The translations under genes were made by a program, and so were the position numbers. A DNA stretch of 64,000 bases from Sulfitobacter delicatus. GTDB taxonomy: Bacteria > Pseudomonadota > Alphaproteobacteria > Rhodobacterales > Rhodobacteraceae. The DNA is taken from NCBI RefSeq assembly GCF_900102535.1, contig NZ_FNBP01000007.1, positions 1 through 64,000 on the forward strand, given 5' to 3'. The notes under the pieces were generated by a model, which saw nothing but the letters and a program-made list of their open reading frames with translations, did not search any database and was not told the DNA's origin. This document shows, one piece after another, positions 52,402-62,462 of the stretch (position 1 is the first letter of the stretch; each line of letters begins with the position of its first letter).

Positions 52402-54012
52402 ATGCTACCTTTACGATCTGCACTGAAACACAGCCGCGGCCTCGCCGCTGCTTTTGCCGCGACGACGGCATTGCTGGCGCCCGGCAGCCTCGCGGCGCAG
52501 GACGGTGAAACCACCATCACCGCAGTTATGCACTCGGGCCTGCGGGTGCTCGACCCGGTCATCACCACGGCCCATATCACCCGAAACCACGGCTATATGA
52601 TCTATGACGTCCTGACCGCTGTGGATGAAAACTTCGAGCCGCAGCCGCAGATGGCGAGCTGGGAAGTTTCCGAAGACGGGCTGACCTATACCTTCACCCT
52701 GCGTGATGGTCTGGTGTTCCACGATGGCGCACCGGTCACTGGCGAAGATGTCGTGGCCTCCCTCAAACGCTGGGGCAAGCGCGACGGCGGCGGGCAGCTG
52801 ATTTTTGATGTAACCGAGAGCCTCGAAGCCAGCGACGAAAAGACCGTTGTTTGGACCCTGACTGAACCCTTCGGGCCGCTGCTCTCGGTGATTTCCAAAC
52901 AATCCGCTGTGCCGCCCTTCATCATGCCCAAGCGCGTGGCCGAAACCTCGGCGGATGAGACGATCACCGAATATATCGGCTCCGGCCCCTTCGTCTTTAA
53001 TCAGGACGAATACGAGCCCGGCGTGAACGTCACTTATGAAAAATTCGACGACTACGTTCCACGCGACGAAGAAGCTTCTTGGATGGCGGGCGGCAAGGTC
53101 GTCAACGTCGACCGTGTGGTCTGGACCACGATGCCCGACGCGCTGACCGCGATTAACGCTTTGTCGGCGGGCGAGATCGACTACCTTGAGCAGGTGCAGA
53201 TTGACCTGCTGCCGATCCTCGACGCCAGCCCTGAAGTAACGGTCGAGACCCGCGATGATCTTGGCTATGTCACCATTGGTCGGCCCAACCACCTGCACCC
53301 GCCCTTTGACAACAAGCTGGTCCGCCAGGCGGCCATGGCGGCATTGGATCAAGAATCCATGCTGCAAACGATGCAGGGCGATCCGGCCTACTATAACGTC
53401 TGCGGCGCGATCTTTGGCTGTTCGACGCCTTTGGGTGACGAAGCGGATGCAGAGATCGTGACCGGCGGCGCGGACCCGGAAAAGGCAAAGGCACTGCTAG
53501 AAGAGGCGGGCTATGACGGCACGCCGATCGTGTTGATGGCGCCGACGGATGTGATCAGCCTGATCAACCAGCCGGTTGTCGCAGCCCAAGCTCTGCGCGA
53601 AGCGGGTTTCGAGGTCGATATGCAGTCGATGGACTGGCAGTCGGTCGTGCAGCGCCGCGCCCAGCAAAGCCCGGTTTCTGAGGGCGGCTGGAACATGTTC
53701 TTCACCAACTGGATGGTGCCCGAAATTTCGGACCCGCTCACCAATGTGATGGTCAGTGGACGTGGTGACGAGGCATGGTTCGGCTGGCCGGACGATCCTG
53801 AGGTCGAAGAACTGCGGGCGAAGTTCATGAAGGCAGAAGGGCCGGAGGCCCAAAAGGAAGTTGCCGTCGAGATCCAGAAACACGTCATGGACAACGTCAA
53901 CTACATCATGATGGGCGAATATCTGATCCCGCAGGCGCGCCGCAACACGATCCAGAACATGCTCCCGTCGCCGGTGCCGGTCTTCTGGAACATGACCAAA
54001 GAGGCGGAGTAA
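52402..54012 (+). CDS. dipeptide-type ABC transporter substrate-binding protein
   Basis: 536 residues, solute-binding family 5. A signal peptide (L-A-A-A-F-A-A-T-T-A-L-L-A-P followed by L-A-A-Q) leads to the periplasmic binding protein with D-P-V-I-T-T-A-H-I-T-R-N-H and L-R-D-G-L-V-F-H-D-G-A-P-V-T-G-E-D-V, the family signature. It binds peptides or a similar substrate. It starts 35 bp after the M81 gene. A strong hairpin follows before the permease genes. Confidence 0.94.
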   Translation: MLPLRSALKHSRGLAAAFAATTALLAPGSLAAQDGETTITAVMHSGLRVLDPVITTAHITRNHGYMIYDVLTAVDENFEPQPQMASWEVSEDGLTYTFTLRDGLVFHDGAPVTGEDVVASLKRWGKRDGGGQLIFDVTESLEASDEKTVVWTLTEPFGPLLSVISKQSAVPPFIMPKRVAETSADETITEYIGSGPFVFNQDEYEPGVNVTYEKFDDYVPRDEEASWMAGGKVVNVDRVVWTTMPDALTAINALSAGEIDYLEQVQIDLLPILDASPEVTVETRDDLGYVTIGRPNHLHPPFDNKLVRQAAMAALDQESMLQTMQGDPAYYNVCGAIFGCSTPLGDEADAEIVTGGADPEKAKALLEEAGYDGTPIVLMAPTDVISLINQPVVAAQALREAGFEVDMQSMDWQSVVQRRAQQSPVSEGGWNMFFTNWMVPEISDPLTNVMVSGRGDEAWFGWPDDPEVEELRAKFMKAEGPEAQKEVAVEIQKHVMDNVNYIMMGEYLIPQARRNTIQNMLPSPVPVFWNMTKEAE

Positions 54013-54022
54013 TCCGACCCTT

Positions 54023-54047
54023 GGAGAGCGCGCCTGTCGCGCTCTCC
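54023..54047 (+). terminator. intercistronic hairpin after the binding-protein gene
   Basis: A perfect 10-bp stem GGAGAGCGCG / CGCGCTCTCC with a 5-nt loop and no T-run. In this place, between binding-protein and permease genes, such hairpins often protect the upstream mRNA so that the binding protein is made in excess. Confidence 0.65.
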
Positions 54048-54121
54048 ACCTTCCATAAATTCCGCGCGCAGTTCGACCTGCGCGGCCTGCCTTCATTCCG
54101 CCGAAAGGGACTTTCCGGAAC

Positions 54122-55063
54122 ATGCTCGTCTATATCCTGAAGCGCGTGCTGGCCACGATCCCGGTGATGCTGATCGTCGCCATCTTCGTGTTCTTGCTGC
54201 TGCGTCTAACCCCCGGCGACCCCGCCGCGATCCTCGCTGGCGACGCCGCCACCCCCGCCCAGTTGGAGCGTATCCGCGACCGTCTGGGCCTGAACGATCC
54301 GCTGCTGACGCAATTCTTTACGTGGATCGGCCAATTGGTGCGTGGCGACTTGGGCGTGTCACTGCTGTCCAACACCTCCGTCGCGGGCATGCTGGGTGAC
54401 CGGCTCGGGCCAACCATCAACATTGCGCTGATGACCATCACGATCTCGGTCCTGCTGGCCGTGCCGATGGGCGTGATTGCCGCGTGGCGGCACCGCACTT
54501 GGGTCGACTTTCTGGTGATGTCCTTTTCGGTGCTGGGCTTTTCTGTCCCGGTCTTTGTGATCGGTTATATTCTGATCCAGATCTTCGCGATTGAGCTGCG
54601 GTGGGTGCCCGTACAGGGCTACAAAGCGCCGTCTGAAGGCATCGGCCCGTTCTTCTCACGCGCCATTCTGCCGTCGCTCACGCTGGCCACGATCTATGTC
54701 GCGCTCATTGCCCGGATGACCCGCGCTTCGATGCTCGAAGTCTTGGGCGAAGACTACATCCGCACCGCCCGCGCCAAGGGCGTGCGTGAGAATGTCGTGC
54801 TGTTCCGCCATGCGCTGCGCAATGCGGCCGTGCCGATCCTGACGATCATCGGCACCGGGTTTGCGCTGCTGATCTCGGGCGTGGTGGTAACCGAAAGCGT
54901 GTTCAACATCCCCGGCATCGGGCGGCTAACGGTCGATGCGATCCTCGCCCGCGACTATCCGGTCATCCAAGCGATGATCCTGCTGACAGCGGGCATCTAT
55001 GTCTTCGTGAACCTGCTGGTTGACGTCTCTTATTCATTCTTCGACCCAAGGATCCGGTACTGA
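54122..55063 (+). CDS. dipeptide-type ABC transporter permease (DppB-like)
   Basis: 313 residues, six spans. It starts M-L-V-Y-I-L-K-R-V-L-A-T-I-P, typical of DppB. The EAA-type coupling loop reads D-Y-I-R-T-A-R-A-K-G-V-R, and the end V-D-V-S-Y-S-F-F-D-P-R-I-R-Y is the family's usual C-terminus. It is followed after 1 bp by the second permease gene. Confidence 0.94.
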   Translation: MLVYILKRVLATIPVMLIVAIFVFLLLRLTPGDPAAILAGDAATPAQLERIRDRLGLNDPLLTQFFTWIGQLVRGDLGVSLLSNTSVAGMLGDRLGPTINIALMTITISVLLAVPMGVIAAWRHRTWVDFLVMSFSVLGFSVPVFVIGYILIQIFAIELRWVPVQGYKAPSEGIGPFFSRAILPSLTLATIYVALIARMTRASMLEVLGEDYIRTARAKGVRENVVLFRHALRNAAVPILTIIGTGFALLISGVVVTESVFNIPGIGRLTVDAILARDYPVIQAMILLTAGIYVFVNLLVDVSYSFFDPRIRY

Positions 55064-55064
55064 C

Positions 55065-55952
55065 ATGATCGAGCAACCCCAATCCCGCCACAGCGCTTTT
55101 CAGGTGTTGACCGGTCTGCTGTCGCTGCCCGCAGGCGCAAGGGTCGGCATCGGCCCGATGCTCGCGGCGCTGACCCTTGTGACCATCGTGTTGGCCTCCA
55201 TTCTGGCTCCACTTTACGTGCCCTATGATCCGCTGGCGATGAACTCAGCGGCGCGGCTCAAGCCCCCGTCTGATGAGTTTCTCCTCGGGACCGACCCTTA
55301 CGGGCGTGACACATTTTCCCGCGTGATGGTGGGCGGGCGCGTGTCGCTGCTCATTGGCGTCGGGGCGGCGCTCGTCAGCGTCGCCGTCGGGCTGGCCATC
55401 GGCCTTGTTGCGGGGTTCTTCCGCATGGCCGACAGCATCATCATGCGGATCATGGACAGCCTCATGGCGATCCCCGCGATCCTGCTGGCGATTGCCTTGG
55501 TGGCGCTGAACGGGCCCTCGCTCGGCTCGGTCATCATCGCCATCACGGTGCCCGAGGTGCCGCGCGTGGTCAGGCTGGTGCGTTCGGTCGTGCTCTCGGC
55601 GCGTGAAGAGCCCTATGTCGAGGCGGCGATTGCGCTCGGCTCCTCCATGCCCAAGATCCTGATCCAGCACCTGATGCCCAACACCATGGCCCCGCTGATC
55701 GTGCAGGGCACCTATATCTGCGCCTCTGCCATCCTGATCGAAGCGATCCTGAGCTTTCTGGGCGCGGGTGTGAGCACCGAGATCCCTACATGGGGCAACA
55801 TCATGGCCGAAGGGCGGACCTATTTTCAGATCAAACCGGGGCTGATCTTCTGGCCGGGGCTGCTCCTGTCGCTCTGCATCCTGTCGATCAACCTACTGGG
55901 TGACACCGCACGCGATCTGCTTGATCCGCGCATGAAGAAACGGGAGGGCTGA
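55065..55952 (+). CDS. dipeptide-type ABC transporter permease (DppC-like)
   Basis: 295 residues from the ATG at 55065 (earlier starts in the frame fall inside the upstream gene). An N-terminal span is followed by F-L-L-G-T-D-P-Y-G-R-D-T-F-S-R and the coupling loop Y-V-E-A-A-I-A-L-G-S-S, both DppC marks. It ends G-D-T-A-R-D-L-L-D-P-R. It pairs with the DppB-like protein to form the channel. Confidence 0.93.
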   Translation: MIEQPQSRHSAFQVLTGLLSLPAGARVGIGPMLAALTLVTIVLASILAPLYVPYDPLAMNSAARLKPPSDEFLLGTDPYGRDTFSRVMVGGRVSLLIGVGAALVSVAVGLAIGLVAGFFRMADSIIMRIMDSLMAIPAILLAIALVALNGPSLGSVIIAITVPEVPRVVRLVRSVVLSAREEPYVEAAIALGSSMPKILIQHLMPNTMAPLIVQGTYICASAILIEAILSFLGAGVSTEIPTWGNIMAEGRTYFQIKPGLIFWPGLLLSLCILSINLLGDTARDLLDPRMKKREG

Positions 55953-55955
55953 GAG

Positions 55956-57641
55956 ATGCAGTTCAAGAACAAGGACTTCTCAGACGCCCGTGAGGTGCTG
56001 AACGTCAGAAACCTGCGCATTGGCCTCACCGGGCGACCGAATGCCAAACCGGTGATCGACGGGATCGACCTGACCATCCGAGCGGGAGAGACGCATTGCT
56101 TGGTGGGTGAATCCGGCTCAGGCAAGTCCGTGACCTCGCTGGCGGCCATGGGACTGCTGCCGAAATCCGCGCTGGAGGTGCAGGGCGGCAGCATCACGCT
56201 GGACGATTTCGAGATCACCAGCGCCAGCCATTCCCAGATGCGCCAGCTGCGCGCCCGGCGGATCGCGATGATCTTCCAAGAGCCGATGACTGCGCTCAAC
56301 CCCGTGCTGCGGGTGGGTGAGCAGATCATGGAAGTGCTCAACATGCACAGTGATCTCAGCCCGTCCGAGGCCAAAAAGCGCACGCTCGACATGATGGATC
56401 AGGTGCATCTGCCGGATGTGAACCGCATCTTCTCGGCCTTTCCACACCAGCTTTCGGGCGGGCAGCGCCAGCGGATCATGATTGCCATGGCGCTGATCCT
56501 CGATCCCGATCTGCTGATCGCGGATGAGCCGACAACGGCGCTCGATGTGACGACGCAATTGCAAATCCTCAAGCTGATCGCCGAGATGCAGGAGCGGCAT
56601 GGCACCGCGGTGCTCTTCATCACCCATGACATGGGCGTGGTGGCCGAGATTGCGGATACCGTCACGGTGATGCAGCAGGGGCAGATCGTCGAACGCGCCC
56701 CCATTGCCGAACTGCTCACCAACCCGCAAAAAGAATACACCCGCACCCTGCTGACCGCGGTGCCAAACCTCACCCCGCGTCCGGCGCGGGCGGCGGCATC
56801 GCAAAGCGAAGTGGTGCGCGTCGCAGGGCTGGACATGACCTATGGCGGCGGCGGGTTTTTCCGGCGCAGCGAAGGGGTCAGGGCCGCGCAGGATGTGAGC
56901 TTTACCATTCAGCCGGGGCGGACGCTGGGCATCGTGGGCGAATCCGGTTCGGGCAAATCCACCGTGGCGCGGGCCATCATGCGGTTGATCGACCCGACAG
57001 CGGGCAGCGTGAATGTCGCGGGGACCGAGATTGCGCAGCTGTCGCGCCGCCAATTGCGTGACCATCGCAAACATCTGCAAATCGTGTTCCAAGACCCTTA
57101 CCGTTCGCTCAACCCGCGCTGGACCGTGGCGCGCAGCCTCTGCGAAGGGCCGATCAACTTTGGCGTGCCCCGTGCCGAGGCGATGCGCCATGCCGCCGAG
57201 TTAATGGAACTGGTGGACCTGCCGCGTGACGCGCTCGACCGCTATCCGCACCAGTTCTCGGGCGGGCAACGCCAGCGCATTGCGATTGCGCGGGCGGTGG
57301 CGATGAAGCCCGATCTGCTGGTCGCGGATGAGGCCGTCTCGGCGCTTGATGTGAGCGTTCAGGCGCAGGTGCTTGATCTGCTGGATGACATTCAAGAGCG
57401 CTTTGGGGTGGCCATGCTCTTTATCACCCATGACCTGCGCGTCGCGGCGCAAATCTGCGACGAGGTGCTGGTGATGCAACGCGGCGAGGTCGTCGAATAC
57501 GGCCCCGCCGGAGAGGTGCTGGCCAACCCGCGCCACGACTATACCCGCAATCTGATCGAGGCGGCACCGGGCCGCCACTGGGATTTTGCCAATTACCGCG
57601 TGCTTGACAGCGCCACCATGACGACAGGAGCCACCGCATGA
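55956..57641 (+). CDS. fused dipeptide-type ABC transporter ATPase (DppD-DppF-like)
   Basis: 561 residues with two complete ABC modules in one chain. Module 1: Walker [10 protein letters not shown], signature L-S-G-G-Q-R-Q-R, Walker [13 protein letters not shown]. Module 2: [29 protein letters not shown]. Each ends in the oligopeptide-type tail ([22 protein letters not shown]). It powers the transporter of this operon. The stop overlaps the next gene by ATGA. Confidence 0.95.
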   Translation: MQFKNKDFSDAREVLNVRNLRIGLTGRPNAKPVIDGIDLTIRAGETHCLVGESGSGKSVTSLAAMGLLPKSALEVQGGSITLDDFEITSASHSQMRQLRARRIAMIFQEPMTALNPVLRVGEQIMEVLNMHSDLSPSEAKKRTLDMMDQVHLPDVNRIFSAFPHQLSGGQRQRIMIAMALILDPDLLIADEPTTALDVTTQLQILKLIAEMQERHGTAVLFITHDMGVVAEIADTVTVMQQGQIVERAPIAELLTNPQKEYTRTLLTAVPNLTPRPARAAASQSEVVRVAGLDMTYGGGGFFRRSEGVRAAQDVSFTIQPGRTLGIVGESGSGKSTVARAIMRLIDPTAGSVNVAGTEIAQLSRRQLRDHRKHLQIVFQDPYRSLNPRWTVARSLCEGPINFGVPRAEAMRHAAELMELVDLPRDALDRYPHQFSGGQRQRIAIARAVAMKPDLLVADEAVSALDVSVQAQVLDLLDDIQERFGVAMLFITHDLRVAAQICDEVLVMQRGEVVEYGPAGEVLANPRHDYTRNLIEAAPGRHWDFANYRVLDSATMTTGATA

Positions 57642-58810
57642 CCGTCCTTCCTAAAATCGAAGCCTTTGCCGCCGATCTAACCGCCATTCGCCAAGACATT
57701 CACGCCCACCCCGAACTGGGTTTCGAAGAGGTCCGCACCGCCGGGATCGTCGCCGAGAAACTGCGGGCTTACGGCGTGGACGAAGTCCACGAAGGGCTGG
57801 GCGGCACAGGGGTTGTTGGTATCATCAAAGGGACAGGGGGCGGTAACCGTCGCGTGGGTCTGCGGGCCGATATGGACGCGCTGCCGATTGTCGAGGATTC
57901 CGGCGTGCCCTATGCCTCGACCAACCCCGGTCGGATGCATGCCTGCGGGCACGATGGCCACACGACCATGCTCCTCGGTGCGGCGCGTTATTTGGCGGAA
58001 ACACGTGATTTTGACGGCACCGTGGTGCTGATCTTCCAACCCGCCGAAGAAGGCTTGGGCGGTGCGCGGCGGATGCTCGAAGAAGGGCTGTTCGAGAAAT
58101 TCCCCTGTGATGAAATCTACGGCATGCACAACGATCCAAATTCTGAGCCGGGCAAGGTCAATGTCACCCCCGGCCCGGCGATGGCAGGGGCGGCTTTCTT
58201 TGACATCACCGTCAAGGGCGTTGGCAGCCACGCCGCCATGCCACATCAGTCGCGTGATCCGATCGTCATCGGCACCGCGCTGGTGCAGCAGATGCAATCC
58301 GTGGTCAGCCGCAACACGCCACCGACCAAGCCGATTGTGCTCTCGGTCACCAAATTCAACGCAGGCTCAGCCTATAACGTCGTGCCGGATGCCGCGACCA
58401 TTGCGGGCACGATCCGCTATTTTCATCAAGATGTCATTGAGATGGCCGAGGCCCGGATGCGCGAACTTTGCGCCGGGATGGCCAGCGCCTACGGGATCGA
58501 GATCGAGGTCGACATCCGCAATGTCTTTGACGTGCTGATGAACGACCCCGAGTTGACGACTGCCTATGTCGAGGCTGCCGCCAGCGTGGTGGGGGCCGAG
58601 AATGCGCGGGAGTCGACCGAACAGGCCAGCGGCTCCGAAGACTTCGCCGACATGCTGAAGGTCGTCCCCGGCGCCTATTGCCGGGTGGGTCACGCAGGCA
58701 GCGTGCCGCTGCACAATCCGGGCTTTGTGCTGGATGACGGCATCCTGCCCATCGGCGCGTCGATCTACGCCCGTATCGTGGAAACCCGCTTGCCCAAAGT
58801 CGGCAGCTAA
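57638..58810 (+). CDS. M20 family amidohydrolase (hippurate hydrolase type)
   Basis: 390 residues. Zinc-site motifs: R-A-D-M-D-A-L-P-I, M-H-A-C-G-H-D-G-H, Q-P-A-E-E-G-L-G-G-A and G-M-H-N-D-P. The dimerisation domain has G-S-H-A-A-M-P-H. This pattern belongs to the M20D amidohydrolases that remove acyl groups from N-acyl amino acids. Translation is coupled to the ATPase gene (4-bp overlap), so its substrate probably enters through this transporter. Confidence 0.93.
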   Translation: MTVLPKIEAFAADLTAIRQDIHAHPELGFEEVRTAGIVAEKLRAYGVDEVHEGLGGTGVVGIIKGTGGGNRRVGLRADMDALPIVEDSGVPYASTNPGRMHACGHDGHTTMLLGAARYLAETRDFDGTVVLIFQPAEEGLGGARRMLEEGLFEKFPCDEIYGMHNDPNSEPGKVNVTPGPAMAGAAFFDITVKGVGSHAAMPHQSRDPIVIGTALVQQMQSVVSRNTPPTKPIVLSVTKFNAGSAYNVVPDAATIAGTIRYFHQDVIEMAEARMRELCAGMASAYGIEIEVDIRNVFDVLMNDPELTTAYVEAAASVVGAENARESTEQASGSEDFADMLKVVPGAYCRVGHAGSVPLHNPGFVLDDGILPIGASIYARIVETRLPKVGS

Positions 58811-58882
58811 ACCGCCGCTTTTGTGGCCCTATTAAACAGCCCCGCGTTCGGCATTGGCCGCGCGGGCGCAAGGAACTTGTTT

Positions 58883-60022
58883 ATGACAAACCCTCTTAAT
58901 TTACCCTTTGATACCGATGAAATGCTCGCCGGGCTGCGCCCTTGGATCGAGACCGAAAGCCCCACTTTTGACGGTGCCGCCGTGAACCGCATGATGGATG
59001 TCGTGCAGCACGACCTCGCGGTGCTCGGCGCGCGGATTGAGCGTATCCCCAGCCCCATGGGCCTTGGCGACAGTCTGCGGGCGACCCTGCCGCATCCGCG
59101 TCAGGGGGAAGGGGGCATCCTGCTGCTTGGCCATATGGACACGGTGCATCCAGTGGGCACGCTCGCGAAACTTCCCTACAAGCGCGAAGGCAATATCTGC
59201 TACGGCCCCGGCCTGATGGACATGAAAGGCGGCAACTACGTCTACCTCGACGCGCTGCGCAAATTGCTGGCTGCCGGGGTTGAGACGCCGCTGCCGGTGA
59301 CGGTGCTCTTCACCCCGGATGAGGAAATCGGCACCCCCGCCACCCGTGCATTGGTCGAGGCCGAGGCCAAACGCCACAAATACATCCTCGTCCCCGAACC
59401 CGCACGCCCCGACGGCGGTGCCGTGATCGGACGCTATGCCATTGCGCGCTTTAACCTCCAGACCCGAGGCCGCCCCAGTCATGCGGGCTGGGCTTTGTCC
59501 GAAGGCCGCTCGGCCATTGCGGAAATGGCGAAATCTGTGGGTGTGATCGAAGGCATGACCACCGAGGATTGCACCTTTTCACTCGGCGTTTTTCACGCGG
59601 GGCAGTGGGTCAACTGTGTGTCGTCCGTCTGCGATGCCGAGGTGCTCACCATGGCCAAGACCCAAGAGCAACTTGATGCGGGCGTAGCAAAGATGATGGC
59701 GCTGAACTCGGACAAAGGCGATGTCATCATGGAGATCCGCCGCGGGGTCACCCGTCCGGTTTGGGAACCTGACCAGCCGGGCACGATGGCGATGCTGAAA
59801 CTGGCCCAAGAGATCGGCAGCGAGATCGGTATCGAGATTTCCGGCAGCTCCGCCGGGGGCGGCTCGGACGGGAATTTTACCGGCTTTCTGGGGCTGCCCA
59901 CGCTCGACAGTATCGGCGTGCGCGGCAAGGGGCTGCATACGCTGCAAGAGCATATCTATGTCGATAGCCTCACCGAACGCGCCAAGCTCGCGGCGGGCTT
60001 GTTTTGTCGCCTGACGGGGTGA
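58883..60022 (+). CDS. M20 family peptidase (glutamate carboxypeptidase type)
   Basis: 379 residues from the ATG with AAGGAA upstream (the frame opens at 58823). Motifs: L-L-G-H-M-D-T-V-H-P-V-G-T, G-P-G-L-M-D-M-K-G-G and T-P-D-E-E-I-G-T-P-A-T-R, as in carboxypeptidase G2-like M20A enzymes. No signal peptide is seen. It lies 72 bp after the M20D gene and probably closes the operon; with it the pathway has two different M20 enzymes plus M81. Confidence 0.92.
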   Translation: MTNPLNLPFDTDEMLAGLRPWIETESPTFDGAAVNRMMDVVQHDLAVLGARIERIPSPMGLGDSLRATLPHPRQGEGGILLLGHMDTVHPVGTLAKLPYKREGNICYGPGLMDMKGGNYVYLDALRKLLAAGVETPLPVTVLFTPDEEIGTPATRALVEAEAKRHKYILVPEPARPDGGAVIGRYAIARFNLQTRGRPSHAGWALSEGRSAIAEMAKSVGVIEGMTTEDCTFSLGVFHAGQWVNCVSSVCDAEVLTMAKTQEQLDAGVAKMMALNSDKGDVIMEIRRGVTRPVWEPDQPGTMAMLKLAQEIGSEIGIEISGSSAGGGSDGNFTGFLGLPTLDSIGVRGKGLHTLQEHIYVDSLTERAKLAAGLFCRLTG

Positions 60023-60417
60023 GAGGAGATACGGGCGCCGTCGAATTTTCGCGTTCGGCTGCGCTCGGATAGGCTTTCGCAAGGCGATCGAACTCAGCTT
60101 ACGGACAGCGGCCGTGCAGTTTCCGCGCCGAAATGCAGCGTGACGCGAGCCGAAGGGTTTTAGACCGGGATTCTCATCTCTTCACGTTCGAGCTTTGCAG
60201 CGGTTTGCCCTGCTTTCGCGGCGCAAAGCGCAAAAAGCGGTCATCACTGCGATTCAGGCGCAATTTCAACCTCCATCCACGACCGTCCGCTCCTGCTGGC
60301 ATGCATCTTGCCCAGTGCAGTAGCCCCTTGGCCTGCGCTTGCTGGAACCATTACGCAGCGGAAACGTTGACACACCAATTGTTCTGAAAATTTATCCTAA
60401 CATAGGAGCGGTCACTC
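60023..60417. other. 395-bp stretch before the amine oxidase operon
   Basis: No gene is supported. It has a GC-rich segment at about 60045-60150 and a sigma-54-like promoter at 60297-60312. GGAG precedes the ATG at 60418. Confidence 0.45.
60297..60312 (+). promoter_or_regulatory. candidate sigma-54 promoter
   Basis: TGGCAT-N5-TTGCC agrees with the -24/-12 consensus TGGCAC-N5-TTGCW, with GG and GC exactly 10 bp apart. It lies about 105 bp before the amine oxidase start. No sigma-54 activator gene is visible in the window. Confidence 0.4.
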
Positions 60418-62022
60418 ATGTCCCACCCCTCCAACGCCCAGCCTCCCTCGCGGCGCGATCTTCTTAAAATGATCGGATTGGCAGCAGGCTCTTCTACCAT
60501 GCTGCATGCGATGTCCTCCTTAGGTCATGCCCGACAAAGCCCCTACAAAGGTCCCATAGACCTCTCGGGCGCACCAGAAGGGCGGAAGGTTGTGGTTCTG
60601 GGGGCAGGGCTTGCGGGGATGTGCGCCGCACTGGAACTGCGGAGCGCGGGTTACGAGGTCAGCATTCTAGAGTACCAAAAACGCGCTGGCGGACGGTGCT
60701 GGACATTGAAAGGCGGCGATGAGTTTGAGGAACTTGGGGGCTATAAACAAAAGGTAGAGTTCTCAAAGGGTCAGTATATCAACATTGGCCCTTGGCGTAT
60801 TCCACATCACCATCTGGCATTGCTTGACTACTGCCACCGTCTGAACGTGCCCTTGGAAGTTTTCGTTCAAGAGAACCAGAATGCCTATCTCCATTCCCAA
60901 ACAGCATTTGACGGTAAGCCGATCCGCTATGGCCATGCTTGGGCGGATTATGTGGGGCAGATCACCGAACTGCTCGCGAAGTCTGTGGATAAGGGGCGGC
61001 TCGACAGCCCGTTAAGTAAGGAAGACACCGAAATCCTGCTCGAGTCGCTGAAATCCTTTGGCGTTCTCAATAAGGATTACGCCTATGAGGCCAGCCTCGA
61101 TACCGCTGAATACCGCGGCTATCCCGATGCAGGGGCGCCGGGTGGCGGGCTTTATAACGCGGCGCCTGAACCGTCCGAGCCGATTGAGCTAACGGACCTG
61201 CTGAAATCCCGTTTCTGGGAAAAGATGCGCAACCATACGACCTATCGCCACCATGCGCCGATGTTCCAGCCGGTCGGGGGCATGGAGGAAATTGCCCATG
61301 CTTTTGCCCGCGAGGTGGAAGATCTGATCACCTACAACGCCAAGGTTGACCGGATCAAACAGACCGAAAATGGCGTCGAAGTGGAATACTCTGGTGCCGA
61401 TGGCGAAGGCAGCGGCGGGGTGGAGACGGCGGATTACTGCGTCTGCACGATCCCCTTTACCATCCTCAGCCAGCTCGAAGTCGATGTTTCTGCCGATATG
61501 CGTCGGGTCATGCGCGCGCTGCATTATCACGAGGCGGTCAAGGCGGGGCTGGAGATGAAGCGCCGCTTCTGGGAGCGTGACGAGCAGATCTATGGCGGCA
61601 TTACACTGACCGACCTGCCGATTGCTGAAATCAGCTACCCTTCCGCCGAGATGCACTCGGATGGGCCGGGCGTGCTGCTGGGCGCCTATGTCTATGGCCC
61701 GCAGGCCTATGCCTTCAATTCCATGTCCCCGAAGGAGCGGTTGGAGACCGTGCTAGAGCAGGGCGCCAAAATTCACCCGCAGTACCGGGATGAGTTCAGC
61801 AATGGTGTGGTGCTAAGCTGGCACCGGGTTCCATGGATGCTGGGCTGCTACTCCGACTGGGATGACCGGGGCCGCGACTATGAGATCGCGGCAACGATGG
61901 ACAATCGTCTGGTCTGCGCGGGGGAGCATATCAGCTACCTTCCCGGTTGGCAGGAAGGCTCGCTCTTGTCGGCATTGGATGCGGTGCGCCAAGTGCATGA
62001 CCGCGCGGTTAAAGAGGGCTAA
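60418..62022 (+). CDS. Tat-exported flavin monoamine oxidase/dehydrogenase
   Basis: 534 residues. A Tat signal (P-S-R-R-D-L-L-K-M-I-G) precedes the FAD fold V-V-L-G-A-G-L-A-G-M-C-A-A and G-G-R-C-W-T-L. The C-terminus has G-E-H-I-S-Y-L-P-G-W-Q-E-G-S-L-L-S-A, the flavin end motif of amine oxidases. The enzyme should be folded with FAD in the cytoplasm and act in the periplasm. Two cytochrome c genes follow within a few bases, so it likely passes electrons to cytochrome c rather than oxygen, as known for some amine oxidase relatives such as nicotine oxidoreductase. The amine substrate is unknown. Confidence 0.92.
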   Translation: MSHPSNAQPPSRRDLLKMIGLAAGSSTMLHAMSSLGHARQSPYKGPIDLSGAPEGRKVVVLGAGLAGMCAALELRSAGYEVSILEYQKRAGGRCWTLKGGDEFEELGGYKQKVEFSKGQYINIGPWRIPHHHLALLDYCHRLNVPLEVFVQENQNAYLHSQTAFDGKPIRYGHAWADYVGQITELLAKSVDKGRLDSPLSKEDTEILLESLKSFGVLNKDYAYEASLDTAEYRGYPDAGAPGGGLYNAAPEPSEPIELTDLLKSRFWEKMRNHTTYRHHAPMFQPVGGMEEIAHAFAREVEDLITYNAKVDRIKQTENGVEVEYSGADGEGSGGVETADYCVCTIPFTILSQLEVDVSADMRRVMRALHYHEAVKAGLEMKRRFWERDEQIYGGITLTDLPIAEISYPSAEMHSDGPGVLLGAYVYGPQAYAFNSMSPKERLETVLEQGAKIHPQYRDEFSNGVVLSWHRVPWMLGCYSDWDDRGRDYEIAATMDNRLVCAGEHISYLPGWQEGSLLSALDAVRQVHDRAVKEG

Positions 62023-62025
62023 GCG

Positions 62026-62460
62026 ATGCGTTATTTGATAGTGCCTTTACTGCTCGGCCTGGCCGCCCCGGGCTTTGCGCAGGAAGAAGAATCGCCGGTC
62101 GATGTGGGCCGCCGTGACCTCGGTTCTACGTTAGAAAAGTTCACCGACAGCGACGGCGCCGAGTTGTACCGCCGAGCTTGTTCCGGCTGTCACGGTCCCG
62201 AAGGGGAAGGCGCTTTTGGTGCCGGGAAATATCCCGCGCTCGCAGCCAATCCGCGTCTGGGCCATCCCCGCTATCCGGTCAATCTGATCCTGGAGGGCAA
62301 CGGCGCGATGCCGTCCTTTGCGGACTGGCTGGACGACGAACAGGTGGCCGCAGTGGTGACCTATATTCAGACGAACATGGGCAATGACTACGCCGGAGAG
62401 GTGACTGCCGAGGATGTAAGCCGCATGCGCGAAGAATTTGCGGATCTGGATGAGGGATGA
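62026..62460 (+). CDS. periplasmic monoheme cytochrome c
   Basis: 144 residues: signal peptide (L-I-V-P-L-L-L-G-L-A-A-P-G-F-A), then one heme motif C-S-G-C-H (Cys52, Cys55, His56) and the likely axial methionine in N-G-A-M-P-S-F. It starts 3 bp after the amine oxidase stop and overlaps the region of the next start, so it is a dedicated electron acceptor in this operon. Confidence 0.92.
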   Translation: MRYLIVPLLLGLAAPGFAQEEESPVDVGRRDLGSTLEKFTDSDGAELYRRACSGCHGPEGEGAFGAGKYPALAANPRLGHPRYPVNLILEGNGAMPSFADWLDDEQVAAVVTYIQTNMGNDYAGEVTAEDVSRMREEFADLDEG

Positions 62461-62462
62461 TT

